Part shown: positions 18,042-28,491 of the stretch, piece by piece | Numbering within the stretch: the first letter of the stretch is position 1 | How the letters are laid out: each line of letters opens with the position of its first letter | NCBI GenBank assembly: GCA_963758025.1 | Contig: CAVWUA010000011.1 | Span: 62,001 to 126,000, forward strand | Length of the DNA stretch: 64,000 nucleotides | From: CAVWUA01 sp963758025 | GTDB taxonomy: Bacteria > Planctomycetota > Planctomycetia > Isosphaerales > Isosphaeraceae | Direction of reading: 5' to 3' | Made by a program: the position numbers and the translations under genes | The notes under the pieces: generated by a model | Database searches by the model: none | What the model was told of the DNA's origin: nothing | The model's input: only the letters and a program-made list of their open reading frames with translations

Positions 18042-21000
18042 GATCGGTCCTCCTCCTGCTCGCCGAGGTATTCGGGGCTCAGGACCAGGGACCGGATCAG
18101 TCCCCGGATGGTGAATTGATTCTCGTGAACGGCATCCCACAACCGCTTGTAGAGGTCGCGTTCGTCGGTCATGTGGCGCATCTCTCGTCCGAAGTAGAAG
18201 ACGAAGTGCGTGTTGATCATCGTGCGGATGAACCGCTCCTTCTTCACGGCTTGAAGGGCGAAGGCCTCCATTCCCTTGCCCTTGAAGGGATACGATTCGA
18301 CGAGCCCGTGATCGGTGTCATCGACCGGCTCGCCGTCGCGTTCCGGCCGATACGCGCCGTCGTCGGTCCATGCCTCACGCTGATAGGCCAGCGGGGTGAG
18401 GATCTTATGGCACGAATAGCAGAGCGAGTTCGGGTCGGTCGTCGCCGCGGCGGTGATCCCTTCGCGAGCCTCCACGATCTCGGGCGGGACCTCGAAGACG
18501 TAGCCGAGGAACTTCTCCGTGACCTGCGCCGCGTAGTTGAAGTGCGGGAGCCCCGGCTTGCCCTCGATGAATCCCTTGGTCGTCAGGATGCCGGTCTGTC
18601 CGTGATACGCCGGGCGGTCCTGTCGGGTCATGTCGGGCGCGACGGAGTAATCCGCCGTGAGGATCTCCTGGAACGGCCGGTCGTGGAAGGCGATGTAGCA
18701 CCAGAGCCGGACCGGCTCGTCCTGAAGGTCGGTTCCCTGGCTTTCCAGCGTCAGGCGAATGCGATGGAAGTAGAAGTCGCGGAAATCCTCCGAGTCGAGA
18801 TACGCGTCCACGAGCGCGGACAGCGGCTCGCCGTTGTCGATCCGGTCGATCTCCTCAAGGGTCGGCGGACGACCGACCACATCCTGGGCGATCTTGACCA
18901 GTTGCAGGCGGCGTCTCGTCTTGGGGTCATCCGTCTTCGCCAGCGAGGTCGGTCGGGTAAAGAGGAAGTCCGGGTGCTTCATCAGGGCCTGCGTCAGGGC
19001 CTCCCAGACGGCCTGGCGCGGGGTCATCTCCGGAACGCGGAACGTCGTCCGCAAGGCATGGGGGTCGGAGAGCGAAACCTTCGGGCCACCGACCTGAATC
19101 CAGGAGGCTCGTAACGGCGACCCCTGGATGTTGTACGAGGCCGAGGCATCGAGCACGACCTCCGCCCCCACATGCGCCCGCAACGGGACCTGAAGCCTCA
19201 CGATGGGGGTCGAGGCGGCGGCTCGGACGATGATCGGGGCCTGCGTCTCGTTTCCACGCTTGCCAGGGAAGCCGACACCCACCCGATAGAAGACCGATGT
19301 ATCCCAGTCCTTGGTCCTGCTGGGAACATAACGAAGCCACAACTCCCCTTTCTTCTCGCCGTCATCGGTCAGGGTGCTTTTACCCGTGATGTTGTAGGGC
19401 CTGAAGCCGAAGTTGGTGAACTTCTTCCAGCGCTCCCGACCCTCGGCCTTGTCATCGTCGATAATGACCTCGCCCGGCACTCCATCGGCCCTGGTAAAGC
19501 GCACGGCGTCGGCGACGACCTGGCGTCTCGTGTCGTTGTTATTCACCTCGACGTGGTGCTCGTCCGTGGTGAACTGGAAGGCGGTCTTCAAGTCCCACCA
19601 GGCGATGTTGTCCACGGTCTGATCGACGCGGAAATGGGCTTCGCCGACCGGGGGTTTCGGCAGTTCGACCGGCTGTTCCAGATGGCTGGGATCGTGCGAG
19701 ACGACCTCAACCAGGACGTTCTCCGCGGCCTCGGTGTCGCTGTTCCCGCGCCGGCGGCCGGAACGCCCGCCGCCCGCCTTGCGGTAAAGCAACGTGATCT
19801 GATACGCCCCGGTCTGCGTCACCGGGAGGGGAAGGGTCAGGTGGCTCCCCCCCTTGTTGTCGTTGCCATCCTCGCAGGAGATGAACCCGTCCCGCTCCTC
19901 GAAGTCCCAGGCCCCTTCCAGACGCACGCCCTCGTCCTGGACGGTCACGACCGTTTCCTGGTCGTCGTCCAGCCGCCGGAGCGCGATCCCGTGGACGGAG
20001 ACATTGCCGTTGGTCCCGGTGTTGGTGATCCACACGAATTGCCCCGGATCATCCGACTCGAAGTGGAAGACGCCTCCGAGCGTGTGGCGCTGGAGCGGAT
20101 GGTCTCCCTGGGGTTTCGACTGATCCACCCGTTCTTGATAGAGACCGTGGGGATCGCTCCGCACGTCGATCGAGAACGAGCGGCTCGTCATGCGCCCTTG
20201 CTCGTCCTCAAGCTGAAGCTCGAACGAGAGGGTGGTATCCTGCGACGCCAGGGCCTCGCGTCGCGAGGCGAGACTCTGAAACAGGGCCGTCGCGGCGCTC
20301 TGTTCGGCCTCGGTCGGGTCGCGGAAAAGGATCGCTCGATAGAGCTTGCGGATGGACTCTCGATCCGCGCCGACAGCCCTTCATTGCCTTCGGATGCGTG
20401 CCCTTCGATCTCCAACCCTTGGAACGGGCCGGTGCCGTTGAGGTACGCCTTCGATGCCACATCGCTCGCCAAGGCGTCCAGGGCCGAGAGGAAGCTGGGG
20501 GTGGCCTTCGTGCTCTCATCGAAGCGACGAACAAAGTCCGCCCCGCCGAATTGAGCCAGGTTCTCCTGGAACAGGTCGCGCTCGTCGCGCTTCCAGTCAT
20601 CCTGGAAGATCGTCTGGATCTTCTTCCGCAGTTGCCAGTAACTCAGGAACGTATTGCCCGAGGGCGTCTCCCCCGGCTCTCCCTCGTAATCCGCCAGCAA
20701 TTCCGCCGGAAACATCTCATCGGCCGAAATGTCCGTGCCGCGCCGCTGGGCGTTCAACGTCTCGATAAAAGAGCGAAGCTGCGCAATTTCCTCATCTGTC
20801 CAGGAATTGGCGGGTTCGGGGGGCATGCGATACTTGCGTGTTTTATGCGTGATCTTGGCGAGCAGCGAAAGTGGGTAATCCTCGTCGAAATAGCCATAAC
20901 CGAGTAGAGCGAGGAAGTCTTCCTCCGGATCGCCGAGCAGAATCAGCGGTGAGGAATTATCGGGGCCGTCGCGGTGACACTGAACACAACTCTTCTGGCC

Positions 21001-21189
21001 ATTAGATGTTCGGTTCAGGAGCGGCCAGATTTCTTGCCGGAACTCGGCTGTCAACTCGGCCCGTTCCCGAGGCCCCAGACCGGTCTGAGCGGCCAGAGAG
21101 TCGTCCACGCTCTCTTCCGCCCTCGCATTTCCTATCAATATGCCGGCGAGGCCAAGTACGGCGATAATCCATCGGGGGAGGGCAGGCAT
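18038..21189 (-). CDS. Large secreted c-type haem protein with golvesin-like, PKD-like and DUF1592-like parts, frameshifted
   Basis: Repaired, this is one protein of about 1,050 residues. A signal peptide (MPALPRWIIAVLGLAGILIG) is followed by an N-terminal haem motif in SCVQCHRDG. Then comes a beta-rich section, and a golvesin/Xly-like domain (TVDNIAWWDLKTAFQF ... VVADAVRFTRADG). A PKD/Ig-like part follows (LRAHVGAEVVLDASASY). The C-terminal third reads like the DUF1592/1588/1585 arrangement: HGQTGILTTKGFIEG, the second haem motif CYSCHKILTPLAYQRE, and FVFYFGREMR ... LVLSPEYLG. The frame changes near 20362, where ESIRKLYRAILFRDPTE resumes one base over. It overlaps the downstream DUF1501 gene by ATGA. 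A periplasmic redox or polymer-processing complex is an inference only. Confidence 0.85.
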
Positions 21190-21395
21190 GATGTTGCTCC
21201 TCTCGTCGCTCTCGGCGGTTCAGAACTCTCTCGGGGAAGGCGGAATGAAGAGAGAGCGGGGGGACCAGACAGCACTCTCGTACACAATCGGCCGAGTGCA
21301 CCGTTGGTTTAACTAATATTGTAATAGGTCGGGGGTTTTTCCGCCACACTTATTGTGGACTTCAGGGTCCAATTGTCTTATTTTCCGCGACGTTC

Positions 21396-22912
21396 TCAAG
21401 CCGGGGTATTCAATATCTGATAGAGCGTCATGTAGCGTTCGAAGAGTGCGTCGTAAACGGCTTGAAACGCGGGATTCGGTTCCACAACCCGTTCGATGGC
21501 GACCATCGCCTCGGCGGCCTGGCCGAGATCGGGGAAGAACCCCGCGGCCACGGCGGCGGTCAGCGCGGAGCCGAGAGCGCAGGATTCCGTCTCTCTCGGG
21601 AGATGGATCGGTTTCTGGAGGATGTCGGCGTGGATCTGGAGCCACAGAGGAGAGCGGCGCCGCCCCCGCCGATGACGATGCGCTGGACGTCCAGCCCGTG
21701 CGCGGCCGCATCGTGCAGGATGTGACGCGTGCCGCAGGCGGTCGCCTCGTAGAGCGCCCGGAAGATATGTCCGGGGCCGTGGGCCAGGCTTAGACCAGTG
21801 ATCGCGCCTCGGGCCTGGGGGTTCTTGTACGGCGAGCGGTTCCCTTGCCAGTCGTCCCGAACGACCAAGCCCTCGGCTCCCGGCGGCACGGCGGCGGCCT
21901 GCTCGTCGAGAACCTGATAGACGGAAACGCCTCGCCGATCCGCCTGATCCTGCTCACGGCTGGCGAAGTGCCGCCGATACCAGTCGAGGATCGAGCCGGT
22001 GGCGGTCTGGCCGGCTTCCAGCGTGTAAAGCCCTTCGACGGTCGCATCGGGATAGCAACCAGCCGCGCCCGAGCCGAAGACGCCGTTGGACGACTGGGCC
22101 AGGTGGCACGTGCTGGAACCGACGATCACCGCCACGTCCCCCGGCCCGGTCGCCCCCATCCCCAGCATTCCGAGGTAGGCGTCGATCCCCCCTTGAGCCA
22201 CCGGGATTCCTTCGGGCAACCCCAGGGCCTCGGCGGCGGCCTTGCACAACGTCGCGCCGGCATGTCCCAGCGGCTCGATCGTCTCGGGCCACTTGCCGAT
22301 CAGGTCCTCCAGCCCGACGGCCGTCATCATCCGGGTCGGCCAGCCCCCTTCGGGACGGGCGTAATTCCACTTCACGGCGGCATGGTTCAGCGAAAGGGTC
22401 CACGTCCCGGTCAGCCGGTACATCATCCAGTTCGTGCACTCGACGATCCGATCGGCACGCTCGTAAAGGCCCGGCTCGTGCCGTTTGAGCCAGAGTGCCT
22501 TCGGCAACATCCATTCCGGGGAGAGCCGCCCCGAGACGTACTTCAAGACCGGGTCCTCCGTGGCCGAGAGATCCTCCGCCTCCCGAAACGCCCGTTGATC
22601 CATCCAGAGCAAGGCCGGACGGAGCGGATTGCCGTTGACGTCGCACGCGACGACCGTGCAGGCGGTCGCGTCGAGGCCGATGCCCGCGATGCTCTCGGGT
22701 CGAACGTTCCCCTGGGTCAACGCTTTCTGAACGGCCAGCCGGGCCGCCGTCCACCACTGGTCGGGATCCTGCTCGGCCCACGACGGCTGGGGATAGGTCG
22801 TCTCGATTGGCGCGGTGCCAAAGGCCACGGTCCGCCCTTGCAGGTCGATCACCGCCGCGCGGAGGCTCTGCGTCCCCACATCGAAGCCAAGTACATACGT
22901 TTCGTCAGCCAT
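21396..22912 (-). CDS. FGGY-family carbohydrate kinase, frameshifted
   Basis: An ATP-dependent sugar kinase, most like the xylulokinase/ribulokinase group. I start at ATG 22912 (MADETYVLGFDVGTQSLRAA); an ATG three codons earlier is possible. The N-terminal FGGY domain shows the ATP-loop GFDVGTQS, WAEQDPDQWW and LLWMDQRA; later come VAQGGIDAYLGMLG, VGSSTCHLAQS and the FGGY_C block GLSLAHGPGHIFRALYEATA. Near 21650 the frame changes: after GLDVQRIVIGGGGA the true continuation (SLWLQIHADILQKPIHLPRE, then ETESCALGSALTAAV) is one base over and ends at TGA 21396. Repaired length is about 505 residues, normal for the family. The substrate is not determinable; no sugar transporter or isomerase is adjacent. 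Confidence 0.9.
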
Positions 22913-23066
22913 GTCGCGCATCCGTGATGATCCGAACCTTCGGGGAAACGACCGAATCCGCGCCTCATCGTAACGGAGCGGAGTCGGTCATTCCACGACG
23001 AATCGCTTCGGGGCATCGGGAAGAGAACTCGCGGCGGGATGATCGAAAGAGAGCAGGGCAGGGGCC

Positions 23067-23516
23067 TCAGAACGCCTTGCGGCTGTCGAGCAGAAAGGTA
23101 ACGGGACCGTCGTTGACCAGCTCAACCTTCATCATCGCCCGAAAGACGCCGTTGGCGACTGGCACCCGCCGCGCGGCGACCTGTTCGGAAAAATAACCAT
23201 AGAGCCGTTCCGCCTCGGCCGGGTCGGCCGCCTCGTCGAAGCTCGGACGACGCCCTTTGCGGCAGTCCCCCAGCAAGGTGAACTGACTGACGACCAGGAC
23301 ACCCCCCGCAACCTCGCCGACCGCGCGATTCATCTTCCCATCGTCATCCTCGAAGGCCCGCAACCCCACGATCTTCTCGGCCAGCTTCTCGGCATCGGCC
23401 TCCGTGTCCCCCCGGGCGACGCCGAGCAAGACCAGCCAGCCGTGATCGATCCGACCGACGATCTTTCCCTCAACCTCGACCGAGGCACGGCTCACCCGCT
23501 GCAAGACGGCACGCAT
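23067..23516 (-). CDS. dtd: D-aminoacyl-tRNA deacylase
   Basis: Dtd removes D-amino acids (and glycine mischarged on tRNA-Ala) from tRNAs, a cytoplasmic proofreading step. The 149-residue frame is full length. It begins MRAVLQRVSRASVEVEGKIV, the standard N-terminus. The family's two catalytic motifs are present: SQFTL near residue 77, and the GPVT motif near residue 137 in NDGPVTFLLD. Between them lie CRKGRRPSFDEAADP and VANGVFRAMMKVELVNDGP. The frame is intact, unlike many neighbours. It lies about 145 nt downstream of the FGGY kinase start, on the same strand. Confidence 0.96.
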   Translation of the reverse strand: MRAVLQRVSRASVEVEGKIVGRIDHGWLVLLGVARGDTEADAEKLAEKIVGLRAFEDDDGKMNRAVGEVAGGVLVVSQFTLLGDCRKGRRPSFDEAADPAEAERLYGYFSEQVAARRVPVANGVFRAMMKVELVNDGPVTFLLDSRKAF

Positions 23517-23914
23517 TATTCAGGCTTTCTCCCTGGAGAGACGTGGTGCAGGTCCTTGTTATTATCAAAGTTCAACCCAACGAAAGATCATTTCACATGA
23601 CATGAAAGGCGGCTGCAAACTCGGATAGCTGCATAAAATGGCTAAAGAATAAATCGGGAAAGAGGTCGCCGAAACATTATCTCCATCTCGACCAGTAAAA
23701 GAGTTGCGTTAGCTAGGGCTGCTCTGGAATGAATTCACGCCAATATCGTTCAAAAGCCCAATTTCATCAATTTTGTTCTTTTCTAGTTCCTTGTATTGCT
23801 GCGATCCAATACTGTATGGTTGGAGTCACGGTCCGGGTGAGGCCGCCTCAGAAGTCCACGGTGGACTCGATGGAGAATACGCGGCCGAGGTGGACCGCCG
23901 AGGAGAGGTAGACG
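23517..23914. other. AT-richer intergenic region upstream of the PEP-CTERM gene
   Basis: This stretch separates dtd (minus) from the PEP-CTERM gene (plus). It is notably AT-rich against its surroundings between about 23560 and 23830, as expected for promoters. I looked for the sigma-54-type motif that controls some PEP-CTERM genes elsewhere and did not find it. A ribosome-binding site AGGAGAGG lies just before 23915. No RNA gene or repeat was seen. Confidence 0.4.
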
Positions 23915-24784
23915 ATGATGATTGCAGTGCGGCAACGATTCGGATGGTCGGCTCGTGCTTGTGTCCTTGCGGCCTTGGTCTTCGCGACAGCGGCTGTCAC
24001 GCAGCCGGCGAAGGCAGGAGCGGTCCTCTACTACAATGGCTTCGAGACGGACACCTCGGGATGGTTTTCGCCGAGCCGGGTCGCTTCAGGAACCAATGGA
24101 ATTACGTCCGCCTCCGGAAGTTATCACGCAACGACCGCAGCTGGCGACGGTGATTACACGACCTGGGGCGGCTACAACTACGGTGCGGGCAACGCCGTGG
24201 CAACCGCCTTCCAGGAATACACGACATCGGTGGACATCTACCTGAACGTTGATGGTGGATGGGCTAACAATACTCGCTTCGACTTTTCATCGGCAATCAA
24301 CAATGCCTCAGGCTCACACATCCGCGACTTCATCTTCAACGCGGGTTTTTACGATGACGCGAGCGGCCCCGGTCCCAACACCGACCGTTTCGTGATTAGC
24401 GCGAGCAACGGCAGCCAGCCCGGCAGCGCATATGCCAAGAACCCGGGCCGGGACCCCATCGCCATCTCCACCTCGGGGTGGTACACCTTCCAGGACCACT
24501 TTTACGACAACGCTGGCGTGCTCGCGGTGGACATGAGCATTCTTGATTCGTCCGGAACGCTCGTCAAAACCTGGACTCTGAGCAATTCCAGCGACCTCAT
24601 CAGCGGGATTGGCGGCAACCGCTATGGCTGGTTTGATTATAATCAGTTTTCGTCGCTGGCCATTGACAACTCCTCGCTCGCTCTCGCTTCCGCCGTCCCC
24701 GAACCCTCGACACTCATCTCGGGCAGCATCGCCGGTTTGCTGGGTATCGGCCTCGCCTGGCGTCGCCGCCGCCGCGCCGCCTGA
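23915..24784 (+). CDS. PEP-CTERM sorting-domain protein
   Basis: A 289-residue exported protein. A signal peptide spans residues 1-35 (ACVLAALVFATAAVTQPAKA). The mature part is a Gly/Ser/Asn-rich beta domain (GFETDTSGWFSPSRVASG ... ITSASGSYHATT), similar in style to lectin- or laminin-G-like folds seen in such proteins. The C-terminus is a clear PEP-CTERM signal: VPEPSTLI, a hydrophobic helix SIAGLLGIGLAW, then RRRRRAA. Such tails are cut and processed by an exosortase, usually alongside exopolysaccharide production; no exosortase gene lies in this window. Two ATGs (23915, 23918) are equally placed behind the AGGAGAGG site. Its specific role is unknown. Confidence 0.9.
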   Translation: MMIAVRQRFGWSARACVLAALVFATAAVTQPAKAGAVLYYNGFETDTSGWFSPSRVASGTNGITSASGSYHATTAAGDGDYTTWGGYNYGAGNAVATAFQEYTTSVDIYLNVDGGWANNTRFDFSSAINNASGSHIRDFIFNAGFYDDASGPGPNTDRFVISASNGSQPGSAYAKNPGRDPIAISTSGWYTFQDHFYDNAGVLAVDMSILDSSGTLVKTWTLSNSSDLISGIGGNRYGWFDYNQFSSLAIDNSSLALASAVPEPSTLISGSIAGLLGIGLAWRRRRRAA

Positions 24785-24843
24785 TTTTGCCGCCGTCGCT
24801 GATCGACCGGGCCGGGGTCCGAGTATATCCCGGTCCGAGGACG

Positions 24844-24885
24844 CGTATGGCCCGGACGACCCGTCTATCGCGTCCGGACCATACG
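24844..24885. terminator. Long imperfect hairpin between convergent genes
   Basis: CGTATGGCCCGGACG (24844-24858) pairs with CGTCCGGACCATACG (24871-24885), 14 of 15 positions, around a 12-nt loop. It sits between the PEP-CTERM gene (plus) and the asparagine synthase gene (minus), which converge here. There is no T-run on either side, so a bidirectional terminator is likely but not certain. Confidence 0.5.
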
Positions 24886-25003
24886 TGAAGCCTTCTCGTC
24901 ACAGAGTCAGAGGAACTGGCGCGGCGCGAGGAGGCCCAGCAAAGGACTTGCAGCCGTCATGAATGCGAAACGGCCTGTGAGTTGGTGTCCTCTTTCATCG
25001 AAC

Positions 25004-27018
25004 TCACGTCTCGACGCTGGCGGGTTCGGCAACCTCGGCCTTGGTCTTGTAGTCGGTCGGGACGCGGTTGCCGGCGAGGGCGGGGGCGGTCCAGTCGGGC
25101 AGGTCGCACAGGCCGCCACCGCAGAAGAGGTGGTGCCAGAGTTGCGTCGAGACGACGCTGGTCAATCCCAGGTCGTACACGAAGCGCCGGGGGGTGATCC
25201 GCGGAATGCGGCGCTGCAAGGCGACCTGCCGCGCGACGGCCTTTGGGTCGAAGAAGCCGGTGGCGCGAAGCGATTCGGGGCTGATCAGTTGATCGACCCA
25301 CGAGGGGCGGTGATCCCCCAGGAACGTCTTCGAGAGGCTCGCGCGGAACATCGTCTTGGGACGGTTGGCGATCTGGGCCGGGAGCGTCCGGGCCGCAACC
25401 TGACGCAAGAGCCATTTCTCCGTCCGCCCTCGCAGCTTGTACTCCGGCGCGATGCGGGAACAGAAGGCGATCACATCCTCGTCGAGGAACGGATAGCGCG
25501 TCTCCACCGAGGAGTGCATGGCGATCCGATCCCCCTTGGAGACCATCAAGAGCCCGGCGAGCATCACCTTGTAGCCGATGTACAAGGAGCGGTTCAGGGG
25601 GTCCCAGCGGCGAAGCGATCGGTATCCCCCAGGTCGAGGTCGTCGAACGGGTCGTGCTCCCCGAGCCGCTCCGCCATCCCGGCGCTGTAAAGCGTGGGAC
25701 GGACCCGCGCGAGCAGCTCGTACATGTCGAACTGCGCGGGACGACCACCCGCCAAGCCCATCAACGGTGTGGGCCGGATCTTCCCCGGACCAAGCATCCT
25801 CAGCCCGGCCCGTCGCAGCATGTCCAGGGGGCCGAAGCCGATGCGTGCCGCGACCCGGTTTCGCAACGCCTGGGTCTTGTACCAGACGTACCCGGCCAGG
25901 GCCTCGTCGGCCCCCTCGCCGGTCAGGGCCACCTTGTACCCCTGGCCGTGCACGGTGGACGCCAGTCGCATGAGGGCCGCGCAGGAGGTGTCGAGCACCG
26001 GGCCTTCGGCCGCGACCGTCAGCTCGGGGAAGGCGCTGGCGATCCGTGACTTGTCCATCATCACGGTCGTCATTGGCGAACCCAGCACGCTCGCCGCCTC
26101 GGCGGCGGCGGATCGCTCGTCGGGACCGGCGTTTTCCAGGCCGATCGTGAAGGAGGGAACGGCCTCGCCACGATGCCGAGAACTCAGCCCGAGCACGACC
26201 GTCGAATCAAGACCGCCGCTGATGTAGCTGACAACCGGCACGTCCCCACGCAATCGGCGCTCGACGGACTGCCGCAGCAGATGTTCGAGTTCATCCACCA
26301 GCGACGAGGGATCGTCCCGCCGTTCCTCCTGGCCCGCCTCGGGGAAATCCAGGTCCCAGTATTGCCGGAGCGAAATTCGCCCGTCCTGAACCTTCAGGTA
26401 GTAGCCCGGCGGCAGGGACTTGACCCCCTCGAAGAACGTGCGGGTCGTCCCGGTGCAGAAGAACGTGAAGAGGTGGTCGATCCCCTTCGGATCGGGCCTC
26501 GGCTCGACCAATCCCGACGCCAGGAGCGACTTGATCTCCGACGCCCAGAGGAGCCAACCGTCGCGCTCGGCGTAATAAAGCGGGCAAATCCCCACTCGAT
26601 CGCGCCCCAGAATCAGCGTCCGATGCCGACGATCCCAGAGCGAGACGGCGAACTGGCCCCTGGCCCGTTCGAACATCCCCTCGCCCCGATCCTCATAGAG
26701 ATGGACCCACGCCTCGGTATCGCAGCGCGTGGCGAGCTGGTGCCCGCGCGCGAGCAGCTCGCGGCGGAGTTCGGGGTAGTCGAACAGCTCGCCGTTGAAT
26801 GCGACCCAGACCGATTCGTCCTCGTTCGGGATCGGCTGACGGCCTCCGGCCAGGTCCACGATCGAGAGGCGTCGGGCGCCCAGGGCAATGCCCGGCTCCT
26901 GAAAGAAATGCTCGTCGTCAGGCCCTCGATGCGCAATGGCGTCGGTCATCGCCGCGAGGCGCTCGGCGGGAAACTCACGAGATCCGGTTAAATCCAACGC
27001 GCCGGCGATTCCACACAT
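25004..27018 (-). CDS. asnB: Asparagine synthase (glutamine-hydrolysing), frameshifted
   Basis: AsnB-type enzymes use glutamine and ATP to amidate aspartate or, in cell-surface clusters, other carboxylates. I start at ATG 27018 so that Cys2 of MCGIAGALD becomes the N-terminal nucleophile. The glutaminase domain continues with HRGPDDEHFF and AFNGELFDYPELRREL. The synthetase domain has the PP-loop SYISGGLDSTVV near residue 270, and KVALTGEGADEALAGY. Near 25620 the frame changes, and DRSLRRWDPLNRSLYIGYKV then RYPFLDEDVIAFCSRI continue to TGA 25004. Repaired length is about 670 residues, near the upper end for the family. The closest neighbour, a carbon-nitrogen hydrolase, lies upstream on the same strand. 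A specialised substrate cannot be excluded. Confidence 0.93.
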
Positions 27019-27177
27019 GAGGGTTGACACTCCAATGCTGTTGACACGACGGCGTGGGGGAGACGACGACGCGACGGCCCAGGGAAAATCTGAGGGTCAG
27101 GCAAGAAAAACCACCTGACAATCATACACGATTCCGACAAGAGGGGAGCGAAATCGGGTCGTGAACGGCGGGGCACC

Positions 27178-28148
27178 TCACCTGTCGGACAGGCCGTCGA
27201 TGACAGGCAAGGGGATGGCGATCAAAGCGCGGCGGCGGAAAGCACGCCAGTAAGCGAACGCCCCCATCACTCCGGTCAGGATGGTACCGATTCGGAACAG
27301 GACGCCACGGGGACCGACGGGAACGTAGAACGCCACGAGCGAAGCCCTCGACTGGGATGAATGGTGACAGGAGACAGCAAAACTTGTTCGTCGGTCCCGG
27401 CCATCTGGGGGGGACCGTGATGACCGTCGCAGATACTGCTGAGCCCGGCGAAACGGTCGTACAGTCGTTCCGCCAGCCCCAACCCGAATAGCGGGATCGT
27501 CGTCCGCGTGACACCGCACTGGTTCGAGAAGACGACGGGGATGCCCAGGTCCCGCGCGACCTTGTGCGGGATTTCACCCGAAAGTGGACCAATATGGCCA
27601 AAAAGCCAGTGACGCCGGCCCGTGTGCCGGTTCGCGAAGACCGGCCAGGCGGCCGAGACGATCGCCAGGTCGATCCGATCGCGATAATCGCGCCAGACGC
27701 GCCGGTAGATCATGTCGGCACAGACGGCGAATCCAATCCGCCCCCAGGGGGTTTCCACGACGACCGGCTGGCGACCGGGCCGGAACCGGAACCGTTCCCA
27801 GAAGACGAGGTTCCGCTTGCGGTACACGTGGATCTGGCCGTCGGGCGTACAGAAGGCGAGCGAGTCGTAGAGATGATGTCCCTCGCGCTCGACGAATCCG
27901 GCGGCGATGGCCATCCGCCACTCGCGGCTCCGGGCGCTCAGGTGGGACAGGGTGGGGCCGTCGATCGTTTCGGCGCAATGAGAATAATCGGGCAGGAGGC
28001 CATAGCCCGTATTGAACATCTCGGGAAGAACGGCGAGATCGGCGCCGGCGTCGCGAGCTTGCCGCAGCAAGGCGTCGGCACGCTCCAGGTTCGCCACGAC
28101 GTTGAGTAACTCGGAGGGCATCTGGATCGTAGCGGCCACGATCTTCAC
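27178..28148 (-). CDS. Carbon-nitrogen hydrolase (nitrilase superfamily), frameshifted near the C-terminus
   Basis: This family cleaves amide or nitrile C-N bonds with a Glu-Lys-Cys triad. All three parts are visible: Glu in LPEMFNTGYG, Lys in VYRKRNLVFWE and Cys in GFAVCADMIY. I prefer a GTG start at 28148 because AGGAGG lies about 8 nt upstream; the frame is open further up to ATG 28244. Near 27347 the frame changes to ASLVAFYVPVGPRGVLFRIG and ends at 27178, adding a short hydrophobic tail (ILTGVMGAFAYW) followed by basic residues. Such a tail might anchor the enzyme to the membrane, which is unusual for soluble nitrilases. Substrate unknown. Confidence 0.88.
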
Positions 28149-28491
28149 CGGTCGTACCTCCTCGTCCTTGAGGTTCCCGCGCAACGTCTCGGGAAAACCC
28201 GTATCACGCGAAGCGCGAGGTGACGGATGGGGAGAATCTCTCATCGTAGGAATCGACGAGAGGCCCCCTGGAACTGGTGTGAAATCCCGCTCGGCACGGT
28301 CCCTCGTGCGTCAGGATCACGATCATCGTCAGACTCGGTCCTGGAAGTGTCCGCAATTTACAACCTCTCCCGATTCTTGACCAGAGCAAGAACCCCATCG
28401 CGGGTTTTGCGGCCGGACGCGGGATGTGTTGAAATGGGGGCCGAGCCACTCATTGTGCGCGGTTGAGTTTCCGGAATCGGGAGCATCGAGG
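28149..28491. other. Intergenic region between divergent genes
   Basis: This stretch separates the minus-strand carbon-nitrogen hydrolase from the plus-strand dehydrogenase-haem gene. It should carry promoters for both. I see no strong palindrome, RNA gene or repeat. An upstream ATG at 28426 is in frame with the plus-strand gene, but its translation looks unlike a signal peptide. Confidence 0.35.

Noticed and set aside
19172..20554. 460-residue plus-strand open frame
   Set aside because: Antisense to the large haem protein; no domain and no start context.
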